Assembly (NCBI RefSeq): GCF_011764565.1
Contig: NZ_AP022871.1
Span: 1,674,001 to 1,738,000 of the forward strand
From: Phytohabitans suffuscus
GTDB taxonomy: Bacteria > Actinomycetota > Actinomycetes > Mycobacteriales > Micromonosporaceae
DNA length: 64,000 bases
Direction: 5' to 3'
Positions 54,306 through 63,425 of the stretch are shown here, piece by piece. A model generated the notes under the pieces. The model did not search any database and was not told the DNA's origin. It saw only the letters and a list, made by a program, of their open reading frames with translations. Within the stretch, counting starts at the first letter, position 1; every line of letters starts with the position of its first letter. The position numbers and the translations under genes are program-made.

Positions 54306-54394
54306 TGTGTCCGACACACTAGGAGCCTTCCGCTCCCGATGTCCAGAGCTTTGCTCGTTCTGAGACCTAACTTTTTTCAAAGTCAGCAGAAGTT
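54306..54394 (-). promoter_or_regulatory. Control region of the ROK-ABC operon
   Basis: Contains the perfect inverted repeat TGTGTC-C-GACACA (54306-54318), 48 nt upstream of the GTG, and AACTT-n16-AAGTT (54369-54373/54390-54394) with an inner ACTTT-tttc-AAAGT. Either could be the ROK operator. The AACTT spacing mirrors the control region of the second ROK gene (58026-58053). Confidence 0.45.
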
Positions 54395-54428
54395 GTGATC
54401 AGGGCGCCCGGTTGGACGCCCTGATCAC
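54395..54428 (-). terminator. 12-bp perfect hairpin after the Tat-exported TIM-barrel gene
   Basis: GTGATCAGGGCG (54395-54406) and CGCCCTGATCAC (54417-54428) pair perfectly around a 10-nt loop, 8 nt past the stop of the gene at 54436-55520. No T-tract. It probably insulates that gene from the ROK operon, which is transcribed in the same direction. Confidence 0.65.
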
Positions 54429-54435
54429 CGCCTCG

Positions 54436-55520
54436 TCAGCGCTTGTAGATGGTCAAATCAGACATGTTCTTGTAGCTGAGGTCCGCGAAGGCGAGCGACT
54501 GGCCGGGGTTGGCCGTGCCGCCGGGGCGGTGTCCTGCTCCCAGTTCGCGTGGTGGAACTCCGGCTCCCCGATCACCTCGAAGAACTGCTGGAAGTTGATG
54601 TCGCCCTCGCCCAGCGGCGTCATCACGTGACCGTTGGTCTGCTCGGGCGCGCGGTCACCGTCCTTGGCGTGGAACAGGGGGAAGCGCTTGGTCCGGTTCG
54701 CCACGTTGAGGATCGGGTCGAAGAGGTCCGTCTTCACCTGGCCACGGGAGTTCGTGTAGGTGCGGTGCTTGAACCGGGCCACGTAGCCCCAGTAGATGTC
54801 GAACTCGAAGTACACATACTTCGGGTCGGTCTTGGCGAAGAAGTACTCCAGGCGGCGCACGCCGGACGACGCGGTGGGCCGGCCGTTGGCGTCCAGCGTG
54901 CCGGAGTCGAGCAGGAAGCTGTACGCCACGTCGTGGTTGTGCGTGTACAGCCGCATCTTGCGCTCCTTGGCCTGCCGGCCGAGCTCGTTCCACAGGTCGG
55001 CGGCCGCGTCCCAGTCGGACTGGTAGGAGCTGTTGGTCGGGTCGGAGCCCGTACCGATGTTCTTCATGCCGAGCGTCTCGGCGATGTCCAGCTGCTGCTG
55101 GAAGGTGGTCGCGTTGATCGACGTGTGGGTGCCGTTGGCGACCAGCCCGTTGTCGTCGAGGATCTTGCGGATCTCCGCCGGCGTGATCTGCCGGCCGAGG
55201 ATCGAGGTGTGCTGGTTGTAACCAGCGAACTCGACCTCCTTGTATCCGATCTCGGCCAGGCGGGCCAGGACCCGCTCGAAGCCGTAGGGAACGCCGCTGT
55301 CGTCCGGCGCCGCGCTGATCCGGTCACGCACGCTGTAAAGGATGATGCCGCGGTTCTGGCTCGGGATCAGCGGCTCGACGGTGATCTTCTTGTCACCGAG
55401 GGCCGGGGTGCCGGTCTGGAGCACCGGGAAGCCGGCGGCGCCGAGAGCGGCGGCCGCGCCGGCCGAGGCCTGGAGCACGCGGCGGCGGGTCAGCGCCTTC
55501 TTGGACTGAGGCTCGGTCAT
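54436..55520 (-). CDS. Tat-exported sugar-phosphate isomerase/epimerase-like TIM barrel, one-base frame break at the C-terminus
   Basis: Secreted xylose-isomerase-like barrel. The Tat signal TRRRVLQASAGAAAALGAAGF precedes the domain with GYKEVEFAGYNQHTS, NGTHTSINATT, YTHNHDVAYSF, YFEFDIYWGYVA, FHAKDGD and GEGDINFQQFF. Near the end the frame breaks at the G run 54523-54526; one added base gives DTAPGGTANPGQSLAFADLSY...IYKR, stopping at 54436 (361 residues). Exported family members can act on glycosides; with the neighbouring ThuA and Gfo/Idh proteins, a keto-sugar lyase or isomerase role is possible. Followed by a hairpin. Confidence 0.84.
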
Positions 55521-55689
55521 GTGCCTTCTCCACCTTTCTTCGGCGGCCGGGGACCGCCGTCGACGACGAGAGCAGAGGTGTTTAGGACGTGTAAACGGAG
55601 AGCGGGTGCGGACGACCCAGCCCAGCGCCGCCGACGCGCCAGACCTGCATGAATAGGGGGACTCAGAACCTTTTGTGTCTCACGTGTTA

Positions 55690-55771
55690 CGTCTGAGCAG
55701 ACGCTAGCCCCCGAGGTCACCGAAAGATAGTCCCCAAAGCAACAAACTTTTGCCCGGACAGACGAAAGGTT
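55690..55771 (-). promoter_or_regulatory. Upstream region of the TIM-barrel gene with inverted repeats
   Basis: CGTCTG-AG-CAGACG (55690-55703) is a perfect short palindrome, and AACTTTTG (55745-55752) faces CGAAAGGTT (55763-55771) with partial symmetry. The AACTTT core is shared with the ROK control regions. It lies 170-250 nt upstream of the start; regulatory role is inferred. Confidence 0.35.
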
Positions 55772-55804
55772 GGGCCCAGACTTGAGAAAGCGCTCTCTAG
55801 CCCA

Positions 55805-56614
55805 TCACTTGCACAGCAACTTCGCCATCCGGCGCGAAGCGATCACCAGGCCGATGACCATGGCCCCCAGCAGGTACGCCACGTCGACCCACCCGCTCGC
55901 GCCGAGCGAGCCGGTGCTGATGCCGCGCAGCAGCTCGACCGCGCGGTACAGCGGCGTAACCTCGACGACCCACCGCAGCACCGGCGGATAAGCCTCGGCC
56001 GGGACAAAAGTGCCGGAGAATAGAAAGAGCGCGAACTGCGCCGAAGCCACCAGGTCGAAGTCCTGCCAGCCGCGCATGAACGTGGACAGCGCCATGCCCA
56101 GCGCGCCGAACGCGAACCCGACCAGCACCGCCACCGGAAATGCCGCCAATGCCCGCAAGCCGGTGGTGAGGTCGAGCGCGTACATCACGACGAGAAACGC
56201 CGCCGAATAGAGCGAGCCGCGCACCATCGCCCACGCCAGCTCGCCGAGCGCGATCTCGAACGGCCGCACGGGGGTGGCGAGCACCCCGTCGTACAGCCTC
56301 ATGAACTTCATCTTCCCGAAGAAATTGAATGTCGTTTCCGACAATGCGCCGGACATCGCCGAGGCGGCGAGCATCGCGGGCGCGACGAAGGCGGCGTACT
56401 CGACGACCTGGCCGTTCGGCAGCGTGAGGTCACCGATCAGGCCGCCCACGCCGACGCCGATCGACAGCAGGTAGAGCAGCGGCTCGAAGAAGCCGGAGAT
56501 CAGCACGACCCAGTACGCCGACTTGAGCGCGGCGACGTTGCGCTCGGCGACCGAGGCCGAGCGGCGGCCGGCAGCCTCGAAGCTGACCAGCCGGGGAAGG
56601 ACCAGCGTGACCAC
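55805..56614 (-). CDS. ABC-2 type exporter permease 2
   Basis: 269 residues, six membrane segments. GTG 56614 overlaps the stop of the preceding permease (TAGTG). KMKFMRLYDGVLATPVRPFEIALGELAWA is the family's cytoplasmic loop, and FALFLFSGTFVPAEAYPPVLRWVVEVTPLYRAVELLR the ABC2_membrane signature. It resembles nodulation-type/lipooligosaccharide (NodJ-like) exporters. Works with the next permease and the adjacent ATPase. Confidence 0.83.
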   Translation of the reverse strand: MVTLVLPRLVSFEAAGRRSASVAERNVAALKSAYWVVLISGFFEPLLYLLSIGVGVGGLIGDLTLPNGQVVEYAAFVAPAMLAASAMSGALSETTFNFFGKMKFMRLYDGVLATPVRPFEIALGELAWAMVRGSLYSAAFLVVMYALDLTTGLRALAAFPVAVLVGFAFGALGMALSTFMRGWQDFDLVASAQFALFLFSGTFVPAEAYPPVLRWVVEVTPLYRAVELLRGISTGSLGASGWVDVAYLLGAMVIGLVIASRRMAKLLCK

Positions 56615-57353
56615 TACACCACCAACCGCTTCTTGAACCGGTCGCGGGCGATCGCGTAGCCGCCGGCCGCCCAGAGCGCCAGGTAGACCAGGTGCCCCGG
56701 GACCGACCAGTCGGCGGGGACGCCGAGCGTGGCCGCGCGGGACAGGTCGACGCCGTGCCACAGCGGCGACGCGTACGCCAGCCAGCGCAGCCCCACCGGC
56801 AGCGACTCGACCGGGAAGAACACGCCGGAGAACAGCGACATCGGGATCACCGCGAACCGGAACAGCAGCGCGAGGTAGCTGTCGCTGGTGATCGTCGAGC
56901 TGTAGGCGAACGCGGGCGCCGCGAACGCCAGCGCGAGCAGCAGCGAGAGCGGCAGCACCGCCAGCGTCCACCACGAGTGCAGCGCGCCGAACGCGGCGGC
57001 CACGAGCAGGAACGCGACCGCGCCGATGAGTGCCCGGAAGAGCACGAAGAGCAGGTTGCCGCCGAGGATGTCGTCGATGCGCAGCGGCGCGGCGGCCTGC
57101 CCCTCGTACGTGCGCACCCAGTTGAAGCCGCTCAGCACGGGCCAGGTCGAGTCGAAGAGCGCCACCTGCATCACGGTCGAGGCGATCAGGCCGGGGACGA
57201 TCCAGTCCAGGTAGGGCACGCCGGCGACGCCGCCGTCGACGTACTCCCCACGCCCAGGCCGAAGCCGAGCACGGTCAGCAGCGGCAGTACGAACGTGGAC
57301 AGCGCGCTGCCCCGCCACACCCTCCGGTAGGCGACCAGGTGATACTCGAACAC
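56614..57353 (-). CDS. ABC-2 type exporter permease 1, one-base frame break
   Basis: N-terminus from GTG 57353 reads VFEYHLVAYRRVWRGSALST then FVLPLLTVLGFGLGVG; the frame breaks at the C run 57246-57249, and one added base gives GVGEYVDGGVAGVPYLDWIVPGLI, for 246 residues. Six membrane segments; FFPVESLPVGLRWLAYASPLWHGVDLSR is the ABC2 signature. NodJ-like, paired with the second permease. Confidence 0.8.
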
Positions 57354-57361
57354 CGCCGCCG

Positions 57362-57962
<601 letters not shown>

Positions 57963-58025
57963 CCCTAACTCCGCCGTCTGACACCCTCCCCAGCCACTTT
58001 TCGAGGACTTTTGAAGCCTCCGGAG

Positions 58026-58069
58026 AAAGTTGCCTCGGGATCGACCAAACTTTGCGCTATCTTGGCCGA
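58026..58069 (+). promoter_or_regulatory. Control region of the second ROK gene
   Basis: AAAGTT (58026-58031) and AACTTT (58048-58053) are inverted and separated by 16 nt. A -10-like TATCTT (58058-58063) lies 6 nt before ATG 58070, which has no ribosome site, suggesting a leaderless transcript starting at the ATG. The divergent exporter ATPase starts about 60 nt to the left. Confidence 0.45.
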
Positions 58070-59281
58070 ATGGTTGGAGTGTGGCCCGACAATCGGCACC
58101 AGGCGGCGGTGCTCCGCCTCCTGCGCGACGGCGGGCCCCGCTCCCGCGCCGAGCTGGTCGACGCGGTGGGACTGTCCCGGTCGAAGCTCGCGGTCGAGAT
58201 CGACCGCCTCATCGACCGAGGTCTCGTCGACACCGCCGGTCCGGCCGCCTCTCGGGGCGGCCGGCGTTCGTCGGTGGTCCGGATCGCCGCGGCCACCCGC
58301 TTCCTCGGCATCGACATCGGCGCCAGCACGCTCGACCTCGCGGTCACCGACGGCGAGATGCGCGTACTCGACCGCGTCACCGAGCACACCGACCTGCGCA
58401 GGGGCCCGACCGCGGTGATCGGCCAGGCGCTGGAGATGGTCAACAAGCTGCGGGTCGAGACGGGTACGGCGCGGTTCACCGGTGCCGGCGTCGGCATCCC
58501 CGGCCCGGTCAGCTTTCGCGAGGGCATGCCGGTGTCGCCGCCGTTCATGCCGGGCTGGCACCGCTTTCCGGTACGGGAGACGCTCGCGGCCGAGCTGAGC
58601 TGCCCGGTGCTCGTGGACAACGACGTCAACATCATGGCGCTCGGCGAGATGCACTCCGGGATCGCCCGCTCGTTCGAAGACTTCCTGTTCGTGAAGATCG
58701 GCGCCGGCATCGGCTGCGGCATCGTGGCGGGCGGCGAGGTCTACCGCGGCGCCACCGGCAGCGCCGGCGACATCGGCCACACCTCGGTGGACCCGCACGG
58801 CCCGGTCTGCGTGTGCGGCAACACCGGCTGCCTGGAAGCCTTCTTCGGCGGCGCCGCCCTGACCCGCGACGCCCTGACCGCCGCCCGCTCCGGCCGCTCC
58901 CCCCACCTCGCCGACCGCCTGCGCGAGGCCGGCGCGGTGACCCCGATCGACGTCTCGGTGGCGGCCACCGAGGGTGACCAGTTCGCGATGAGCCTGGTCC
59001 GCGACGGCGCCCGCCGGGTCGGCCAGGTCCTGGCCGGCCTGGTCAGCTTCTTCAACCCTGGCCTGATCGTGATCGGCGGCGGCGTCGCGGGCATCGGCCA
59101 CGCGCTGCTGGCCGAGATCCGCTCGGTCGTCTACCGCGCGTCACTCCCCCTCGCGACCGGCGACATGCCGATCGCCCTCTCCGAGATGGGCGACGAGGCG
59201 GGCCTGGTCGGCGCGGCCCGCATGATCAGCGACCACATCTGCCACGAGCAGGGCGCGCTCCACGCCCCCCGCCCCGCCTGA
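58070..59281 (+). CDS. ROK-family transcriptional regulator, copy 2
   Basis: 403 residues: winged helix ([40 protein letters not shown]), ROK domain with [46 protein letters not shown] and zinc motif [15 protein letters not shown]. It shares long identical stretches with the ROK protein at 53080-54258. ATG 58070 begins [14 protein letters not shown] 58052 is a less likely alternative. It may regulate the divergent exporter or the sugar operon. Confidence 0.9.
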   Translation: MVGVWPDNRHQAAVLRLLRDGGPRSRAELVDAVGLSRSKLAVEIDRLIDRGLVDTAGPAASRGGRRSSVVRIAAATRFLGIDIGASTLDLAVTDGEMRVLDRVTEHTDLRRGPTAVIGQALEMVNKLRVETGTARFTGAGVGIPGPVSFREGMPVSPPFMPGWHRFPVRETLAAELSCPVLVDNDVNIMALGEMHSGIARSFEDFLFVKIGAGIGCGIVAGGEVYRGATGSAGDIGHTSVDPHGPVCVCGNTGCLEAFFGGAALTRDALTAARSGRSPHLADRLREAGAVTPIDVSVAATEGDQFAMSLVRDGARRVGQVLAGLVSFFNPGLIVIGGGVAGIGHALLAEIRSVVYRASLPLATGDMPIALSEMGDEAGLVGAARMISDHICHEQGALHAPRPA

Positions 59282-59602
59282 GGATCATTCGTAGTGGTAC
59301 CGGCCACGAGAGATGACCGCATTCCCTCCGGACCTCAGCGACACAAAGACCAACATATTGATCCACTTTATGGCCTGCGGTCCCACGCACAAAAGTACCG
59401 GTGGTTGGGCGGTCAGCCCCTTCAGCGCTTGAAGCGGGCCAACGACGTCGCCCACTCCTGACCACCAATTAATGGAGCATGGGCAACACCCGATCTATGG
59501 GCGAGAGATCACGATCGCGCAGGCCCGCAAACATTGACCGCAGAGTAGCCACGCGGTTACAGTGTTCCGGTGTCACGTATGTCGAGCTAGAAGGAGCCCG
59601 GC
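59282..59602. other. 321-base A+T-richer intergenic region
   Basis: Left boundary of the lower-G+C island. It holds a promoter candidate at 59534-59563 and the ribosome site of the first kinase. An 80-codon minus-strand frame here has no ribosome site or family and is not called. No tRNA or repeat marks the junction. Confidence 0.5.
59534..59563 (+). promoter_or_regulatory. Sigma70-type promoter of the island operon
   Basis: TTGACC (59534-59539) and TACAGT (59558-59563) are separated by 18 nt, close to the consensus for housekeeping sigma factors, and lie 40 nt before ATG 59603. It would drive the four plus-strand island genes. Confidence 0.6.
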
Positions 59603-60175
59603 ATGACGCGAAAAGTGGCGCGTTGGCTATGCGGCAGACTACTCATCACTGGCACTCATTCCACCGGCAAGACAACGCTGGTCACCGCACTAACGAGGCT
59701 ATACCGGGACCAAAAAGTGGTTGCGCTGTCCGAGGGCGCGAGGCAATGTCCTTTTGAGCTGAACCAATCACAGAACGACCTCAGCACCACATGGCTCCTC
59801 GCAACGCAAATAAAGACTGAAATCGAGGCTACAACCCAGTCGGATGCCAGGCTCGTGATTTGTGACCGCGGTGTCCCAGACATTCTGAGCTACCATCTGG
59901 CCACAGTCGGAAAAGTGCCTTCTGGCCTCGAGAGCTTGGCGCTGGAGTGGTTGGCCGGCTATGACCACATTCTTCTTGCCCGACCAGATAAAGCCCGCTC
60001 CATGACTCCGGACGAGCTGCGAGTCAACGACGCTCGGTTCCGGGACGAAGTCCAAGCTACCATCGAGCGCCTTGTCTTCGACTTCGGCACCAGCGTCGAC
60101 GTTCTGCCAGACGACATGAGCCAGCGCATCGACATGACGGCAGATCACCTGGCGACAAAAGGGCTCCTGCCATGA
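59603..60175 (+). CDS. P-loop NTPase, nucleoside/nucleotide-kinase-like (AAA_28 type)
   Basis: 190 residues. The Walker A is LLITGTHSTGKTTLVTALT, and the acidic Walker-B-like strand LVICDRGVPDILSYHLA contains the DR motif typical of deoxynucleoside- and NadR-type kinases. A lid-like HILLARPDKARSMTPDELRVNDARFRDE follows. ATG 59603 has AGAAGGAG 8 nt upstream. The ATGA overlap with the next kinase shows co-translation. G+C is visibly lower than in flanking genes. The substrate is unknown. Confidence 0.78.
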   Translation: MTRKVARWLCGRLLITGTHSTGKTTLVTALTRLYRDQKVVALSEGARQCPFELNQSQNDLSTTWLLATQIKTEIEATTQSDARLVICDRGVPDILSYHLATVGKVPSGLESLALEWLAGYDHILLARPDKARSMTPDELRVNDARFRDEVQATIERLVFDFGTSVDVLPDDMSQRIDMTADHLATKGLLP

Positions 60176-60765
60176 CCGGTGTTCTTGTCGCCCTTGAGGG
60201 CCCAAAGCTCGTCGGCAAGACCACTCTCGTCGACCGGCTTCGAGAGTACGCGCCCAGCCAGGACTGGGTCTTCACAAAGGAGCCGACTGCCGCATTTGAT
60301 CTCGCTAACGAGGAGCTGGCCGAGGGCTTGACACTGGCCGTCAAGATCGCCGACGATCGCGCCCACCATATAAGTACCGAGATTGGCCCCGCGTTGAGCG
60401 AAGGGCGGGTAGTGATAACCGACCGGTTCGTCTTGTCATCCTTCGTCTTTCACTGCGGCGACGGAGTTGAGGCGTCCGCCATAAAGGCTCTCAACAGAGA
60501 TTTTCCTCCTCCAGACATCGTGGTGATCCTGATGTGTTCACCCAACTCTCTTCGTCAGCGGCGCGAGGCGAGAGGTATATCAACGCGATTGTCGACAAAG
60601 ATGACCGCCGAGCAAGAACTTGTCACCTATTTGGAGTACGCAGACCTCTGCCGACCGGCATCAAACGAAGTGCTAATCGGTTACAATGAGCGAATGGGAG
60701 ACTGTGACGCGCTAGCCAAACGAATCATATTCGAGATCGAGCAACAACGGACGGCGAATGTCTGA
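60172..60765 (+). CDS. Thymidylate-kinase-like P-loop protein
   Basis: 197 residues. Walker A LVALEGPKLVGKTTLVDRL, DR(Y/F) motif VVITDRFVLSSFVFHCGDG, nucleotide-base strand DIVVILMCSPNSLRQRREARG with an Arg-rich lid. It fits the dTMP-kinase fold; the Walker A has KLVGKT in place of the usual (D/E)GxGKST. It overlaps the gene before (4 nt) and after (8 nt). Pairing with another kinase suggests stepwise phosphorylation of an unusual nucleotide. Confidence 0.78.
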   Translation: MTGVLVALEGPKLVGKTTLVDRLREYAPSQDWVFTKEPTAAFDLANEELAEGLTLAVKIADDRAHHISTEIGPALSEGRVVITDRFVLSSFVFHCGDGVEASAIKALNRDFPPPDIVVILMCSPNSLRQRREARGISTRLSTKMTAEQELVTYLEYADLCRPASNEVLIGYNERMGDCDALAKRIIFEIEQQRTANV

Positions 60766-61251
60766 CTGGCTGCCCGACAGAAAACTGCCAGATGCTCGTA
60801 CCCAGCGAGGCGCGTTCCTTTTTCTTGTCGGCGTGATCCTGAATCAAAACATCTCCGGGGTGCTGGCCTGGCGGGGGTTGGTTCACTGGATCTGCGGATC
60901 GACATAACGCCGGACGCACTCGTCACGTCGCCGATCGGCCAGATAGAGGCAGCCTTGCGAGAGCCGCCCGCCGTTCACCCTTTCAGCCGCACGATGGCCC
61001 ACGCGATCAGCAGCGCAGCATTCGACGTGCGTGATGAGTATGCCGGCGATGCCCGAAAAATCTGGCGCCCCGCGAATAACAGCAGGGCGGAGGTGACCGA
61101 ACGGCTAACCAAGTTTCGCCAGATTGGTCGCCACAAGGCTGAGGTGGCGACGTATCTGCTGGCGGAAGTCTTCGACGAACTGGACATCGTAACACCCGAC
61201 GGCGTTGAGCAAGTCTGCCCCGCTTTGCTGACCTATCTCGGCGCCCAATAG
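60758..61251 (+). CDS. HhH-GPD-like (endonuclease-III fold) small protein, one-base frame break
   Basis: Start MSDWLPDRKLPDART at ATG 60758, overlapping the kinase stop. The frame breaks in the G run 60873-60877; one added base gives AWRGVGSLDLRIDITPDALV and a 164-residue protein. FLFLVGVILNQNIS matches the first helices of HhH-GPD glycosylases, and KFRQIGRHKAEVATYLLAE the helix-hairpin-helix (compare GVGRKTA). The catalytic Lys is shifted and no 4Fe-4S cysteines are present, so glycosylase activity is doubtful. The assignment rests on short motifs. Confidence 0.55.
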
Positions 61252-61268
61252 CCTGACCGGAGGTCAGC

Positions 61269-62192
61269 GTGCCGAGTGAAACCGTGCAGTTTGACGATCT
61301 GCGACAAATCTTCACCGCTGGTGACGCCACGACGGAAGACCTCGTGGCCGACATGTCGGTCCCGCTCAGTCTGACGTTCCAGCTAACCCGAAGCTGCAAC
61401 TTCAAGTGCGTCTACTGCTCTGAGCCGCCGGGCATCCGATCGCGAACGCTCGAAGAGATGCTGGAAATGGTCGACAAGTTGGCCGGCATGCAGCGCATCA
61501 TATTCTCGGGCGGTGAGCCGATGGCATACAAACATTTTTGGCGAGTGTTGGAGCATGCGCAGGGAAAGTTCAGTCGAATTGTGTTGTCCACCAACGCCAG
61601 CTTCATCTCTCGTGACGCTGCCGCGCGGCTTAGAGACCTCGTTCACTATGTAGATATCACCGTTGATGGGCCGAGACGCCAGCACAACGTGATACGCGGC
61701 AACTACGACAAGGTGATCCGTGGCCTATCTCGCGTGGCAGAAGAGGGCATCCCACTCTCGGTCATTTGCGTCTACATGGGAAAGAATAAGAAGGTCATCA
61801 ACTACATAGCGCACACTGGTGACATCTTCGGGGCCAAGAAGGTAAAGATCCTGACAACCATCCCGAAGGGCTACAGCAAGAACCTGTTCGAGGATTTTAC
61901 GACGGGTGAGGAGCTTGAAGAGCTGTACGCGTATCTCCAAGAAGAACGTGAGCGAAACGGCTGGACTCCACGAATCACGATTGCCGACTGGATGAAAATT
62001 GGTCAAGGCCATGCGATCTTGGTGGAGCCGGACGGTCGCGCCATCGCCTCTCCAGTGTGGACCGCGGCAGACTGCCTCGAGCCCTTCGCTGATCTGCACA
62101 ACGAATCGGTCGAGGATCTGTGGCGCAACTTTCCGTACAAGGAGAATCATATGAACAAGTACCTGGAGCGGACCATGATCGTGGTGGACTAG
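61269..62192 (+). CDS. Radical SAM enzyme (PqqE/MoaA-like core, degenerate C-terminus)
   Basis: 307 residues from GTG 61269. The [4Fe-4S] motif is TRSCNFKCVYCSEPP, the SAM-binding motif IIFSGGEPMAY and the partial TIM barrel continues through VLSTNAS and YVDITVDGPR. The C-terminus DCLEPFADLHNESVEDLWRN has the layout of a SPASM/Twitch tail but retains only one Cys, so auxiliary clusters are probably absent. It closes the island operon, 17 nt after the HhH-like gene. It may modify a nucleotide or base radically. GGAGG precedes the start. Confidence 0.83.
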   Translation: MPSETVQFDDLRQIFTAGDATTEDLVADMSVPLSLTFQLTRSCNFKCVYCSEPPGIRSRTLEEMLEMVDKLAGMQRIIFSGGEPMAYKHFWRVLEHAQGKFSRIVLSTNASFISRDAAARLRDLVHYVDITVDGPRRQHNVIRGNYDKVIRGLSRVAEEGIPLSVICVYMGKNKKVINYIAHTGDIFGAKKVKILTTIPKGYSKNLFEDFTTGEELEELYAYLQEERERNGWTPRITIADWMKIGQGHAILVEPDGRAIASPVWTAADCLEPFADLHNESVEDLWRNFPYKENHMNKYLERTMIVVD

Positions 62193-62195
62193 TCG

Positions 62196-62555
62196 TCAGA
62201 AGCCCCGCTGCCCGAGAAAGCCGATCTTCCCGGCGAGGGCGGTCGGCAGATCAACCTCCAGGATCTCAGCCAATAGGAACGCGCAGACCATGACGTCGGC
62301 CAGCTCGCCAGCGAGGCTGTCCGGTGTGAATTTTTCTATTTTGTCCGTCCGACAGTACTTGATCGCGCCCAAGACTTCGGCGTGCAGTTCGCCAACTTCT
62401 TCGCCAAGCTTTGCTGTCTGCGCCAAGACAAAGAGATCACGGTCATGGGTTGCGTCAAGACCAAAATTGGCAGCCAGTCGCTTGGCTTGCTCGCTCGCCC
62501 AGTTGGCGGCGTCACGGAGGCTGAGGTCTGGTTGTTGGACCGGCGCGGAGGTCAT
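62196..62555 (-). CDS. MazG-like nucleotide pyrophosphohydrolase
   Basis: 119 residues with the all-alpha NTP-PPase motifs: KLGEEVGELHAEVLGAI (EExxE) and DSLAGELADVMVCAFLLAE (ExxD), which bind Mg. Relatives hydrolyse (d)NTPs or modified nucleotides to monophosphates. ATG 62555 gives MTSAPVQQPDLSLRDAAN. It is convergent with the radical SAM gene, whose stop lies 4 nt away. Together with the kinases it fits control of a nucleotide pool. Confidence 0.83.
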   Translation of the reverse strand: MTSAPVQQPDLSLRDAANWASEQAKRLAANFGLDATHDRDLFVLAQTAKLGEEVGELHAEVLGAIKYCRTDKIEKFTPDSLAGELADVMVCAFLLAEILEVDLPTALAGKIGFLGQRGF

Positions 62556-62873
62556 CGGCGGCGCTCCCGGCAGGAGGTAGGCGCTGAATGTAGGAAGGTG
62601 CAGGCTAGCAACCCTGCCCTGTGGAGCGCTCTGTGCAGGAGCGCGCCCATCCTGGGGATAACAAACAGGAACATGGCGTGTCGCATGTGGACCATTTTGG
62701 CGCGGATAGCTTGTGACCTGCGGTTCTTCGCTGTGGACAACCAAACCGGCATGTGGACGGCGTTGCACGAAGATACAGCGTTGTAGTTCACCAGATCCGC
62801 ACGCTAGCAGGCGGAGAACGACCGGTCCGTTACCGACACGCCTGGCGGGGCGACACCGTACCGACGACGTGGC
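62556..62873. other. 318-base intergenic region right of the island
   Basis: Upstream of the MazG-like gene and downstream of the dnaG-linked gene. G+C rises to the right. It must contain the MazG promoter, but I see no clear -35/-10 pair, no tRNA and no direct repeat matching the left boundary. Confidence 0.45.
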
Positions 62874-63425
62874 TCATTCGCCGTGCACGATGCGCGCATC
62901 GACAGGCAGCGGCGGGTCAGGCGGGGTGGTGGTGACGCGGGCGGCCTCGACCAGGTCGTCGACCGCCGCCTCGTCGGGTGGGGTGCCGGGGTCGTAGCGC
63001 GCGGTCCAGGTCAGGCCGTCGACGCCGCTCACCCGCCGGGCCACCACGCGCACGCCGCCGCCCTCGGGCAGCGGGTGGTGCTCGGTGTAGGCGACCGAGC
63101 GGGTCACCCGGGTCCGCACCTGGTCGGGCACGTCGCCGGGGTCGAGCAGGACGGTGGAGAGGAACGGCTGGTCGGCGACGACCGCGTAGCCGGCGCGCTC
63201 CTCGACCACCGAGGCGGGGGTGATCACCAGCTCGCGGCCCGACCAGGCGGCCTTGTGGATCTCGTGCCAGCCGAGCCGGTGCTGGCCGGGCAGCCACAGC
63301 CCGCGGTTGGTGGCGACCACCACGCCGTCGCCGGAGGCGCGGGCCCAGGCCGAGACGCGCTCGTCCGGCTCCAGCGCCGGGCGCTTGTCGGCCGGCAGCT
63401 TCGGCTTGCGCCTGAACAGCGCCAT
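62874..63425 (-). CDS. Conserved actinobacterial hypothetical protein next to dnaG
   Basis: 183 residues, MALFRRKPKLPADKRPALEP at ATG 63425; the start overlaps the repaired dnaG stop (TGATG). It has a beta-rich middle (VVVATNRGLWLPGQHRLGWHEI, ELVITPASVVEERAGYAVV), resembling PH-like small proteins that occur after dnaG in actinobacteria. No catalytic motif. Function unknown. Confidence 0.75.
   Translation of the reverse strand: MALFRRKPKLPADKRPALEPDERVSAWARASGDGVVVATNRGLWLPGQHRLGWHEIHKAAWSGRELVITPASVVEERAGYAVVADQPFLSTVLLDPGDVPDQVRTRVTRSVAYTEHHPLPEGGGVRVVARRVSGVDGLTWTARYDPGTPPDEAAVDDLVEAARVTTTPPDPPLPVDARIVHGE

Noticed and set aside
59226..59468. 80-codon minus-strand ORF left of the island
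   Set aside because: No ribosome site, low-complexity ends and no recognisable family; it overlaps the ROK gene end.
62556..62873. tRNA or attachment site as island boundary
   Set aside because: No cloverleaf could be drawn and no direct repeat shared with 59282-59602.
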